Source: Hydrogenophaga aromaticivorans
GTDB lineage: Bacteria; Pseudomonadota; Gammaproteobacteria; Burkholderiales; Burkholderiaceae_C
NCBI RefSeq assembly: GCF_013387465.1
Contig: NZ_VYGV01000004.1
Location: 41,822-105,821, forward strand
DNA: 64,000 nucleotides
Reading direction: 5' to 3'
Below the pieces are notes generated by a model. That model saw only the letters and a list, made by a program, of their open reading frames with translations, searched no databases and had not been told where the DNA came from. Numbering within the stretch: position 1 is the stretch's first letter; the number at the start of each line of letters is the position of its first letter. Shown here one piece after another: positions 53,201-61,154 of the stretch. A program made the position numbers and the translations under genes.

Positions 53201-56200
53201 ATGCCAAGACCGAACACAAGTACGGCGAGGTTCTGGCCCAGCGGGCGTTGGACGACCTGCCGGCGATCGGCATCTACTCCACCAAGGGCAATGCCACGAC
53301 CGGCAATGGCGCCATCGTGACCATCAACGGCGTGCAGTACATCCGCGACCTGCGGGTGGATGACGGCGCAGCCACGTCGGGAACGACCGCCATCAACGGC
53401 GGCTTGAACCTGGACGGCACACCCAACAGTGGGGCCGAGTCGCACGAGGTCATCGTGGCTTCGGACCACAACGACCTGATCTACGCCTGGGGCGGCGACG
53501 ACACCGTCTACGCCGAAGGCGGTGACGACATCGTCTATGGCGGCAACGGCATCGACCGCATCTACGGCGGCGACGGCAACGACCGAATCTACGGCGGTGA
53601 CGGCGGCGACTTGCTGGACGGCGGCGCGGGCGACGACTACGTGAGTGGCCAGCAGACGGCCGTGGCCGCAGCCGGCATCGACCAGGTGATCGGCGGCGAA
53701 GGCAACGACATCCTGCACAGCGGCGTGGGCATTGACAAGCTGTCGGGCGAGTCGGGCGACGACTTCATCTTCGGTGAAGAAGAAACCGACGCCTTCACCC
53801 ACGGTGGCGATGGCAACGACGTGATCGACGGGGGTGTCGGCGGCGACCTGCTCTGGGCCGACGACGGCGACGACCTGGTCATCGGCGGCGACGACCAGGA
53901 CATTTCGGCCGGCGGCAACGGCGACGACATCCTGCGCCCCGGCATCCCTTCGCTCGCCATGGGCGGTGGCCCGGACGAAGTGGTTGGCGGCCTGGGCAAG
54001 ACCGACCTGGGCAACGACGGCAAGGGCTTCGGCTTCGACCTGATCGACTTCAGTGACCACCCCTACTCGCCGCAGGGCGTGTCGGTGCTGTTCTCGACCC
54101 AGCAGAACCCGCTGGTGCAGATCGACGTGCCCTCTTCGTTCCCGGCCTGGGTCGGTATCGAGGGCGTGATCGCCAGCCAGGGCAACGACACCATCAACGC
54201 CGATGTGACCAACGTCTTCGGTGGCGCCAACTGGCTCATCGGTGGCAGCGGCAACGACAGCATCACCGGCGGCCTGGGCAACGATGTGATCGTGGGCGAC
54301 GGCATCCGTCTGGACAGCCTGATCGGCACTTATGCGGGTGCCTACGACCAGTACCTGGACGGTGCGAGCCACCGCGCAGCGGGGTTCATCCAGAACAACG
54401 GCCTGCTCGACGCCGTCGGTTTTGGCGCCGACAAGCACATGACCACCATGCTGTCTTCCGCGACCTTCCAGAACTTCGTGCTGGGCGGCAGCGAAGTCAC
54501 CCGCTTGTGGCGCAACGGCGTGGTCGGCACCGACCTGGCCGACAGCGTGGTGGTGGGTGACGGTGGCACCGTGGGCACAGCGGACACCGTGAAATTCACG
54601 GGCAACTATGCGGACTACGCGGTTGAATTGGTCACCTTCGCATCGCAGAACGAAGGCACGATCACCGCCTACAAGGTCACTGACTCGGTGGCCAACCGCG
54701 ATGGCGTGGACGTGGTGGTGGGCGTCGAGAACTTCCAGTTCGCCGACCAAACGATCAACGTCGCCCAGCCGATGGCTCCCATGATCACGTCCAACGGCGG
54801 TGGCGGCAGTGCCGTCACCGCCGTGGCCGAAAACACGACCGCCGTTACCACGGTGACCGCCACCGACGGCACGTTTGGCGACGTACTGACCTATGGCATC
54901 GCGGGTGGCGCTGACGCTGGCTTGTTCACCATCGACGCCAACACCGGTGTGCTCAGCTTTGTTGCACCCAACAACTTCGAGGCGCCAGCAGACAGCAACG
55001 GCAACAACAGCTACGACGTGATCGTGAAGGTGACCGACCTCAGCGGACTGATCGACACCCAGACCCTGGCGGTGAACGTCACCAACGTGAACGAAGCGGC
55101 CACCGGCTCGGTGAATGTGACCGTCTACACCACGAACGTCAATGTCGCGCAGACCGCGCAGACCGCCGCCACCCTGACGGCACTCAGCACGGTGGTCGAT
55201 CCGGACGCGCCCGCGTACCCGCTGACGTACCAGTGGCAGCAGCAGAACGCGGCCGGTGTCTGGTTCAACATCGCCGGCGCCACCAGCGCGACATTGGCCA
55301 ACCGCAGCAACGCCACGCTGCGCGCCACCTCGACCATCAACGACGGCTTCGGCCCGGCCACGTACATTTCCCCGGAAACGGTGAAGGTCGGCACCAGCGG
55401 CAACAACACGCTGGTCGGCACGGCGGGCGCCGACCTCGTTCTCGGCCTGGCGGGCACCGACAACCTCACCGGCGGTGCGGGCGACGACACCGTGGACGGC
55501 GGCCTGGGCAACGACACCCTGCGTGCGTCGGTGGGTGACGGCAACGACACCTACATCGGCGGTGCCGGCATCGACGCCTACAACCTGTCGGTCACTTCGG
55601 CGGCCGCCAACGTTGACCTCACGGCCGGGACCGCCAGCAGCGCGCAAACCGGCAACGACGCGCTGGTGGGGATCGAAAACGTGGTTGGCAGCAGTGGCGA
55701 CAACGTGATCACCGACGCGACCGGGGCCAACGGCCTGAACGGTGGCGCAGGCAACGACACCTTCGTGCTTGTGGGGGACGACGCACGCGACATCCTGGTC
55801 GGTGCAGCGGGCGTGGACACGGTGGACTTCACGGCGGTCGCAGCCAACCTGACGGTGAACCTGGGCACCGCCACTGCCGTGGTAAACGGCAGTGGAACCA
55901 CCACGGCCCTCAGCGACACGGTCTACGGCGTCGAGAACTTCATCGGCGGCTCCGGCAACGACAGCATCACGGGTAGCTCGGCGGCCAATCAGCTGTCGGG
56001 CGGCTTGGGCAACGACAGCCTTATGGGTGCAGCCGGTAGGGACACGCTGGATGGTGGTGCCGGCGACGACACGCTGACAGGGGGGGCCGGCCTGGACAAC
56101 CTGACCGGTGGTGATGGTGTGGACGTGTTCGACTACAACGCCTCGAACGAGTCGGGCGTCGGCGCTGCGGTGCGCGACCTCATCGCGGACTTCGTCGCCG

Positions 56201-56448
56201 GGACGGACAAGCTGGACTTCTCGACCCTCGACGCCAACACCGGTGTGGCGGGCAATCAGGACTTCACCTTCAACGCGACCGACGGGGCCCTGTTCACCGG
56301 AGCGGGTCAGATCGTGTACCACTATGAGGGCAGTGGTGGCAGCGAGATCACGGTGATCGAAGGGAACGTCAACAACAACCTGGGTACCGACTTCCAGGTT
56401 GCCCTGGTGGGCCACGTCAGCCTGAGCGCCAGCGACTTCATCCTGTAA
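50296..56448 (+). CDS. Giant animal-type haem peroxidase with RTX repeats, type I-secreted
   Basis: About 2050 residues from the ATG at 50296 (MATNYQLKPYAFNFNDLKFL). The peroxidase core spans ~210-1000: FGQFFDHGLDF carries the distal-type His 267, HHVWHEEHNFQVRN the EHN motif, and AYRFGHSTLRE the proximal-type His 697. RTX calcium-binding nonapeptides (GGDGNDRIYGGDGGDLLDGG) occur at ~1050-1200, ~1700-1770 and ~1890-1940. A cadherin-like domain (~1510-1600) and an Ig-like unit lie between. The C-terminus resembles type I secretion signals (LSASDFIL). Such enzymes make reactive halogen/oxygen species or crosslink surface material. No dedicated transporter is adjacent; the system at 24432-29171 is one candidate exporter. 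Confidence 0.92.
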   Translation: MATNYQLKPYAFNFNDLKFLERQINFKPLFDEQGNAIIQWDGTGAVYNSNDMATRVLYADQGSAVANIAAYGTSYAYVTDFAGLREPSGHNNNLYLVNADWGANDQPFLQRTQVVFDQYVKPLSGAMQPDPSNPVNYDIDGNLVANPTMVPVDPNAFYALKFATPPAAGADYEKTATHAVQNVVDYTPRMISQLTTTAGATFGIDGNNHIIKDANGFTQVNDYGDLQASGLLDTQAQGNTEYFIGATNPGVAPVNGWFVLFGQFFDHGLDFIGKGSDGTKITINLATDDPMYGVIDPNTGQPTTQIVISRADVSGFTADGTAQWVNHTSPYIDQSQTYGSDQEVTDILREWVSTDGGLTYHASSHLIDGQTSVAWKNAFGETTNATLPTLNELRAHLIETGRDDLTWEDVANLRIRDASGHVATGAEAGSSGQALLLDFNPRFDAAHFTNPLNPEAAAGFADNIATLTAAAQALGPDFNFGYDGETIFLTVPAGIMGPGAPAMTVTGASALALWVNFGDFSIKSTMQAGPDIIAVAQEVRDAVGDLLLASVGDHYIAGDGRANENIGLTAVHHVWHEEHNFQVRNIQNALATEDLRQERLDQAGTYDHDLLKDWQINTGTQDANGNYTHGVGGAIAWNEDKLFHAAKITVEMEYQHTAIDQFARTITPNIAEFVGYNAGSQGDVSLDFSQVAYRFGHSTLRESIDTMDPNGDLTGAIMRVALEKAFLTPELFANTGAAAIAMGMTHQQANEIDEYLTPALNQGLLGLPLDLAAINIARGRDVGIPTLNAFRAAINLDEYVSWADFGANMIHPDNLVNFIAAYSFDGDVARAAAIIGLDNGSIAEGDTEAMGYTYQQALDFMNNTDASLYGVDGFNHIDTWLGGLAEVHVTGGLLGETFDTVFADQMTRLMNGDRFYYLYRLDQLQMGEGIINEQFKDIVERNTGAEHLNGSVFAYADKYYDLAEGALADAKTEHKYGEVLAQRALDDLPAIGIYSTKGNATTGNGAIVTINGVQYIRDLRVDDGAATSGTTAINGGLNLDGTPNSGAESHEVIVASDHNDLIYAWGGDDTVYAEGGDDIVYGGNGIDRIYGGDGNDRIYGGDGGDLLDGGAGDDYVSGQQTAVAAAGIDQVIGGEGNDILHSGVGIDKLSGESGDDFIFGEEETDAFTHGGDGNDVIDGGVGGDLLWADDGDDLVIGGDDQDISAGGNGDDILRPGIPSLAMGGGPDEVVGGLGKTDLGNDGKGFGFDLIDFSDHPYSPQGVSVLFSTQQNPLVQIDVPSSFPAWVGIEGVIASQGNDTINADVTNVFGGANWLIGGSGNDSITGGLGNDVIVGDGIRLDSLIGTYAGAYDQYLDGASHRAAGFIQNNGLLDAVGFGADKHMTTMLSSATFQNFVLGGSEVTRLWRNGVVGTDLADSVVVGDGGTVGTADTVKFTGNYADYAVELVTFASQNEGTITAYKVTDSVANRDGVDVVVGVENFQFADQTINVAQPMAPMITSNGGGGSAVTAVAENTTAVTTVTATDGTFGDVLTYGIAGGADAGLFTIDANTGVLSFVAPNNFEAPADSNGNNSYDVIVKVTDLSGLIDTQTLAVNVTNVNEAATGSVNVTVYTTNVNVAQTAQTAATLTALSTVVDPDAPAYPLTYQWQQQNAAGVWFNIAGATSATLANRSNATLRATSTINDGFGPATYISPETVKVGTSGNNTLVGTAGADLVLGLAGTDNLTGGAGDDTVDGGLGNDTLRASVGDGNDTYIGGAGIDAYNLSVTSAAANVDLTAGTASSAQTGNDALVGIENVVGSSGDNVITDATGANGLNGGAGNDTFVLVGDDARDILVGAAGVDTVDFTAVAANLTVNLGTATAVVNGSGTTTALSDTVYGVENFIGGSGNDSITGSSAANQLSGGLGNDSLMGAAGRDTLDGGAGDDTLTGGAGLDNLTGGDGVDVFDYNASNESGVGAAVRDLIADFVAGTDKLDFSTLDANTGVAGNQDFTFNATDGALFTGAGQIVYHYEGSGGSEITVIEGNVNNNLGTDFQVALVGHVSLSASDFIL

Positions 56449-56501
56449 CCCCGGCGGCGCCCAGCCTTTGCGCGTCCGACGTCGACGCGTCGGGCTCGTC
56501 A

Positions 56502-56530
56502 GAAAACCCCGCCCGGTGTGGCGGGTTTTT
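56502..56530 (+). terminator. Rho-independent terminator after the peroxidase gene
   Basis: AAAACCC-C-GCC pairs with GGCGGGTTTTT around a short loop, with one bulged C, and ends in a T5 run followed by CTT. It lies ~55 bases after the stop codon. Confidence 0.85.
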
Positions 56531-56662
56531 CTTGTCCGACGGCCGTGACGGGCGACATGCAAGACAGTCAACTTCGCCGCGAAGAACTGGTCAGAGTGGC
56601 GTCGCGGGCACTACACTGACCGCGGCAGCTGGCACAACCTCAGAGACAAGAAGGTATCGGTC

Positions 56663-57883
56663 ATGAACGAACTTGATCTGCTCCTGAGCACCCTGTTCAA
56701 TGTGGGAGACCATGCCGAGTTGCGGGGTCCGCGGTTCTGGGGCCTGACCCAGTCGCTGGATGTGGCCACCCTGATCATCGATCGTGAGAATCTGATCGAG
56801 CTGGCGAATGAACCGGCCCATCGCCTGCTCGCCTTGTCGGATCTGGACAGCGAATGCCGCAGGATGTGCGAGTTTCTGGGCGAGCCGGGACAGGTGTTCC
56901 TGGACGGCGTGCGTCAGCAGACCGATGATCCCTACGCCTCCTTTTTTCGAAGCTATCTGGTGGACCAGACGGGGGCGGCGAACCAGGTGGCCGTCTTTGC
57001 GCACGCCATGCACCGTGACAGCCTGGTGACGGGCAGCATGCTGCTGTTCATCGTCCCGGGGCACCGGGAAGCCGCGCTGCTGCACGCTTTGGCCAATGCA
57101 GGATCACGCGATGACTTTGTCGCCAACTTCTTGCGACTGGCTCGCGAGGATGAACGCAAGCGCATTGCCAGTGACCTGCACGACGGTTTGGGGCAGGTGC
57201 TCACGATGCTCAAGTTCAAGGTCGAGCGTGCGCTGTTGCGGCTGGACAGCGCCGATGTGGAGGGTTCGCGCCTGTTGTTGAACGAAGCGGTCCGCGATCT
57301 GCGGGGTGCGGTCGATGATGTGCGGCGCATATCCAACCAGCTGCGGCCGACCATGCTGGATGATCTGGGACTGCTGCGTACCGTGCAGTCGCTTTGCCGT
57401 CAATGCCAGGCCGCGACCCCGCAGCTGGCGATCGAGCTGGATGTGCCCGAGTCGGAGAGCGATCTGCCTCCCACGCTCAAGTACGTGGTCTTCCGCCTGT
57501 TGCAGGAGGCCTTGAACAATGTGATCAAGCATTCCCAGGCCAGCCGGGTGCTGATCTACATGCGCATTCACGATGGACAGTTTTCCATCGGGGTGGAAGA
57601 CAACGGCCAGGGTTTTGATTCGCGTGGCATTCTGAGTGGCAAAACCTGTCTCGTGGGGATTGGACTCAACAGCATGCGGGAACGCACGGAGGGCGCCAGT
57701 GGGCGTTTCTCCATCCAGTCCGAGCCGGGTCAGGGGACCGTGATCACGGCCACCTGGATGCTGAATGCATCGGGTTCCAAGCACCGGGCGATGCAGGAAC
57801 AGGTGATGCGGATCACCGCCAGTCCGCCCGCCATTCAGCCGGACATCAATCTCAACGAGCAAGGTCCGTCAGTTCGTCGGTGA
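56663..57883 (+). CDS. Soluble NarX/DegS-type sensor histidine kinase
   Basis: This 406-residue protein has no membrane helix. A PAS-like region (~25-145, QSLDVATLIIDRENLIELAN) precedes the HisKA_3 domain with DEERKR-like EDERKRIASDLHDGLGQVLT (acceptor His 173) and the conserved RRISNQLRPTMLDDLGLL. The ATPase domain shows QEALNNVIKHSQA (N box), VEDNGQGFD (G1) and GIGLNSMRERTEG (G2). It should phosphorylate the NarL-type regulator encoded convergently next to it; the two coding regions overlap by 32 bases at their 3' ends. A cytoplasmic redox or ligand signal is plausible. Confidence 0.93.
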   Translation: MNELDLLLSTLFNVGDHAELRGPRFWGLTQSLDVATLIIDRENLIELANEPAHRLLALSDLDSECRRMCEFLGEPGQVFLDGVRQQTDDPYASFFRSYLVDQTGAANQVAVFAHAMHRDSLVTGSMLLFIVPGHREAALLHALANAGSRDDFVANFLRLAREDERKRIASDLHDGLGQVLTMLKFKVERALLRLDSADVEGSRLLLNEAVRDLRGAVDDVRRISNQLRPTMLDDLGLLRTVQSLCRQCQAATPQLAIELDVPESESDLPPTLKYVVFRLLQEALNNVIKHSQASRVLIYMRIHDGQFSIGVEDNGQGFDSRGILSGKTCLVGIGLNSMRERTEGASGRFSIQSEPGQGTVITATWMLNASGSKHRAMQEQVMRITASPPAIQPDINLNEQGPSVRR

Positions 57884-58601
57884 AGGGGGACGTGTCCTGG
57901 AAGGAGCTGGTGGCCCAGCTACCGGCCGATGACTTGAATCGCAGCATGTGACCACGCTCCACCCAGCCGTGGTGCAGTGCCATCAGGATGAGCTCGGTGG
58001 CGCTGTGCAGACCCAGCTTCTGCATGAGGCTGGAGCGGTGCTTTTCGACGGTTTTTGGGCTCAGGTGCAACATTTCTGCGGCGACCCGGTTGGTGCAACC
58101 TTCGGCCACCAGCTTCACGATGGAGCGCTCCCTGTGGGTCAGGCGCTCCCATGGCGAGTGGGTCTGCGGTGCGGCAGGGTCTTGAATGAAGTGGTTGACC
58201 AGCTGCCCCGACACATCGGCGCTGAGAAACAGTTTGCCGGCCAGCACCTGTCGCATGGCGTGGACAAACTCTTCATAGTTGGCGTCTTTGAGGACGTAGC
58301 CATCCGCACCGGCTTTCAGGGCCTCGCGCACGTACTCCTCGGACTGCTGCACGGTCAACGCCAGGATCTTGATCTGGGGATCGCGGCGTTTGATCTGCAG
58401 CGTGGCCTCGATGCCGTTCATGTTGGGCATGGACAGGTCCATGGTGATCAGGTCGGGCTTGAGCTTCTGCGCCAGCTGCATGGCTTCCCGCCCGTCGCGT
58501 GCCTCGCCCACCACCTCGAAGTTCGGAACGGCGGAGATCATCGAGCGCAGCCCCTCCCGCAGGAGGTTGTGGTCCTCTGCAATCAGTATCCGGTGTTGCA
58601 T
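57852..58601 (-). CDS. NarL/LuxR-type response regulator
   Basis: About 249 residues from the ATG at 58601 (MQHRILIAEDHNLLREGLRS), preceded by AAGGAGAA; a longer frame to 58640 adds 13 unlikely residues. The receiver has acceptor Asp 55 (LITMDLSMPNMNG). The LuxR-type helix-turn-helix is LTHRERSIVKLVAEGCTNRV and AAEMLHLSPKTVEKHRSSLM. The C-terminal ~40 residues (RFKSSAGSWATSSFQD) extend beyond the usual family end and form the overlap with the kinase gene. A TTAAG direct-repeat box lies 44 bases upstream of the start. Confidence 0.95.
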   Translation of the reverse strand: MQHRILIAEDHNLLREGLRSMISAVPNFEVVGEARDGREAMQLAQKLKPDLITMDLSMPNMNGIEATLQIKRRDPQIKILALTVQQSEEYVREALKAGADGYVLKDANYEEFVHAMRQVLAGKLFLSADVSGQLVNHFIQDPAAPQTHSPWERLTHRERSIVKLVAEGCTNRVAAEMLHLSPKTVEKHRSSLMQKLGLHSATELILMALHHGWVERGHMLRFKSSAGSWATSSFQDTSPFTDELTDLAR

Positions 58602-58645
58602 GCTCTTCTCCTTCGGGTGTCTGGGGAGGAGGTTGCGCAAGGAAA

Positions 58646-58662
58646 CTTAAGAACTACTTAAC
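58646..58662 (-). promoter_or_regulatory. Second PmrA/QseB-type direct-repeat box, before the NarL-type gene
   Basis: On the minus strand the sequence is GTTAAG-TAGTT-CTTAAG: two TTAAG half-sites 11 bases apart and pointing toward the NarL-type gene. It is the same half-site and spacing as at 47773-47789. It could also affect yajC, which starts ~130 bases away on the other strand. Confidence 0.55.
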
Positions 58663-58793
58663 AAACTATCGCGACCGTTTCGGTGCCCTGCGGCCGACAG
58701 GCCCCGCGCATACAATCGTTTTTTCCGGCCGTAGCAGGTGGTTTCGTCTGAAGCCGTCCTGTCGGAGGCTGTTTTTTCTCTTGTGGAGACCCT

Positions 58794-59114
58794 GTGTTTA
58801 TCTCTTCTGCTTATGCCCAAGCCGCCGCTGGCGGCGACACCCAGTCCACCATCATGGGCCTGTTGCCCCTGGTGCTGATGTTCGTGGTGCTCTATTTCGT
58901 GATGATCCGCCCGCAGATGAAGCGCCAGAAAGAGCACAAGGCCATGGTCGAAGCGCTGGCCAAGGGCGACGAAGTTGTGACCGCCGGGGGTTTTCTGGGC
59001 AAGGTGTCCAAGATCGGTGAAGCCTATATCGGTGTGGAACTTGCCGACGGCGTGGAAGTCCAGATGCAGCGTTCGGCCGTGACGCAAGTGCTGCCCAAGG
59101 GCACGATCAAGTAA
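58794..59114 (+). CDS. yajC: Sec translocon accessory protein YajC
   Basis: This 106-residue protein starts at GTG (MFISSAYAQAAAGG) with a GGAG site upstream. One membrane helix (GLLPLVLMFVVLYFVMIRP) is followed by the basic PQMKRQKEHKAMVEALAKGD and the conserved cytoplasmic VVTAGGFLGKVSKI domain. It joins SecD and SecF in the holotranslocon. It leads the yajC-secD-secF operon; a 135-base gap with a palindromic element separates it from secD. Confidence 0.97.
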   Translation: MFISSAYAQAAAGGDTQSTIMGLLPLVLMFVVLYFVMIRPQMKRQKEHKAMVEALAKGDEVVTAGGFLGKVSKIGEAYIGVELADGVEVQMQRSAVTQVLPKGTIK

Positions 59115-59149
59115 GCCCACCCCCGCGCCGGGCTCACTGCGTGGCCCGT

Positions 59150-59200
59150 CACCCCCTCAAGGGGGCAGTGCCTGCAGCCCGGCAAAGCCGGTTCTGCGGC
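59150..59200. repeat. Intergenic palindromic element between yajC and secD
   Basis: Two adjacent hairpins lie here: CCCCC-TCAA-GGGGG (59152-59165) and one around CCGGCAAAGCCGG. From memory of related genomes, this compound motif is scattered through intergenic regions of Comamonadaceae; this was not verified. Its place inside an operon suggests an RNA-stability or partial-termination role. Confidence 0.5.
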
Positions 59201-59249
59201 ACTCTGGTTTGAAGACTCCCCTGCGCTGCCGCACTCGAAGCGATTCAAC

Positions 59250-61130
59250 ATGAATAGATATCCGCTCTGGAAGTACCTGATCATCGCGGTGGCGCTGGTG
59301 ATCGGGGCTTTGTATGCCCTGCCCAACCTGTTTGGCGAGTCGCCTGCGGTGCAGGTGTCGGCCGCTCGGACGGCGGTGAAGGTGGATCTGTCAACCGTCA
59401 CGCGGGTGGAGCAGGCGCTGAGCGCGCAGGGTCTTGTGGCTTCGACGGTGCAGTTCGAGGGCACTTCGGTGCGGGCGCGGTTCGAAGACACCGATACCCA
59501 GCTGAAGGCGCGTGACGCCATCGAGCGCGCGCTCAACCCGGATCCGGCCGACCCGGGCCATGTGGTGGCGCTGAGCCTGTTGCCGCGCACCCCTTCGTGG
59601 CTGGCGGCGCTGGGCGCGTCGCCCATGTACCTGGGTCTGGACCTGCGCGGCGGCGTGCACTTCATGCTGCAGGTGGACATGCCGGCGGCGCTGCAGCGCC
59701 GTGCGGACGTGCTCGCGGGCGACCTGCGCACCGCGCTGCGCGAGAAGAACGTGCGCCACGGTGGCGTCAACCGCAACGGGATCAACATCGAGGTGCGCGC
59801 GCGCGATGCCGCCACGCTGGCAGCGACGCGCGCCGTGATCCAGGACCAGTTCCCGGATCTGGTGTCCAGCGAAACCCCTGAAGGCAGCGAGTTCCGGCTG
59901 ATGGCCACGATCAAGCCGGAAGCGGCGCGCTCGGTGCAGGACCAGGCGCTCAAGCAGAACATCACCACGCTGCACAACCGCATCAACGAGCTGGGCGTGG
60001 CCGAACCGGTGATCCAGCAGCAAGGAGCAGACCGCATCGTGGTGCAGCTGCCCGGCGTGCAGGACACGGCCAAGGCCAAGGACATCCTGGGCCGCACCGC
60101 GACGCTGGAAATGCGCCTGGTGGACGAGAGCACCGAAGGGCGCGCCGCCGCCGATGGCACCGGGCCGGTGCCTTTTGGTGCGGACCGCTTTCCGACGCGG
60201 GACGGGCGCGCAGCGATCGTCAAGAAACAGGTGCTGGCCACGGGCGAGAACCTGACCGATGCGCAGGCAGGCTTTGATTCGCAGCAGCAGGAACCGAGCG
60301 TGACGCTCTACATGGATGCCAAGGGCGGGCGTGTCATGCGCGACGTCAGCCGCGAGAACATCGGCAAAGGCATGGCGATCATCCTGTTCGAAAAGGGCAA
60401 GGGCGAGGCGATTTCCGTGGCGACGATCCGCGGTGAACTGGGCAACCGCTTCCAGATCTCGGGCAGTATGAACATCAATGAGGCCAACGACCTGGCGCTG
60501 CTGCTGCGCGCGGGTTCGCTGGCCGCGCCGATGGAGATCATCGAGGAGCGCACCATCGGCCCGAGCCTGGGCGCCGACAACATCGCCAAAGGCTTCAACA
60601 GCGTGATCTGGGGCTTTGCCGTGATCGTGCTGTTCATGTGTGCTTATTACATGTTGTTCGGCGTGTTTTCCAGTCTGGCGCTGGGTTTCAACCTGGTGTT
60701 GCTGGTGGCTGTGCTGTCCATGCTGCAGGCCACGCTGACGCTGCCGGGCATTGCCGCCATGGCGCTCGCCTTGGGCATGGCCATCGACTCCAACGTGCTG
60801 ATCAACGAGCGCGTGCGCGAGGAGCTGCGCAACGGCGCGGCGCCGCAGTCGGCCATCAACGCCGGCTACGAACACGCCTGGGGCACCATCCTGGACTCCA
60901 ACGTCACGACCCTGATCGCAGGTGTGGCGCTGCTGGCCTTCGGTTCGGGTCCGGTGCGCGGCTTTGCCGTGGTGCACTGCATCGGCATCCTGACCAGCAT
61001 GTTCTCGTCGGTGGTGTTTTCCCGTGGACTGGTCAACCTCTGGTACGGCCGTCAGAAAAAGCTCAAGACCGTGTCGATCGGCACCGTGTGGCGGGCCGGC
61101 GGCAAGGCCCCCGCGATCAAGGCCGACTGA
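59250..61130 (+). CDS. secD: Protein translocase subunit SecD
   Basis: This 626-residue protein starts MNRYPLWKYLIIAVALVIGA, the first of six membrane helices. The large periplasmic region includes GLDLRGGVHFMLQVDMPAAL (family signature) and a P1 head domain at ~130-420. The C-terminal RND-like helices contain NEANDLALLLRAGSLAAPME, ALGMAIDSNVLINERVREEL and AWGTILDSNVTTLIAGVALL. With SecF it uses the proton gradient to pull proteins across the membrane. Length is normal for Betaproteobacteria. Confidence 0.98.
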   Translation: MNRYPLWKYLIIAVALVIGALYALPNLFGESPAVQVSAARTAVKVDLSTVTRVEQALSAQGLVASTVQFEGTSVRARFEDTDTQLKARDAIERALNPDPADPGHVVALSLLPRTPSWLAALGASPMYLGLDLRGGVHFMLQVDMPAALQRRADVLAGDLRTALREKNVRHGGVNRNGINIEVRARDAATLAATRAVIQDQFPDLVSSETPEGSEFRLMATIKPEAARSVQDQALKQNITTLHNRINELGVAEPVIQQQGADRIVVQLPGVQDTAKAKDILGRTATLEMRLVDESTEGRAAADGTGPVPFGADRFPTRDGRAAIVKKQVLATGENLTDAQAGFDSQQQEPSVTLYMDAKGGRVMRDVSRENIGKGMAIILFEKGKGEAISVATIRGELGNRFQISGSMNINEANDLALLLRAGSLAAPMEIIEERTIGPSLGADNIAKGFNSVIWGFAVIVLFMCAYYMLFGVFSSLALGFNLVLLVAVLSMLQATLTLPGIAAMALALGMAIDSNVLINERVREELRNGAAPQSAINAGYEHAWGTILDSNVTTLIAGVALLAFGSGPVRGFAVVHCIGILTSMFSSVVFSRGLVNLWYGRQKKLKTVSIGTVWRAGGKAPAIKAD

Positions 61131-61154
61131 GCGGCACACCTTCAAGGAACCAGC

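Noticed and set aside
50209..56571. 2120-codon minus-strand open frame
   Set aside because: It is the complement of the peroxidase/RTX gene. Its length comes from codon bias in the GGN-GAC repeats, not from a real protein.
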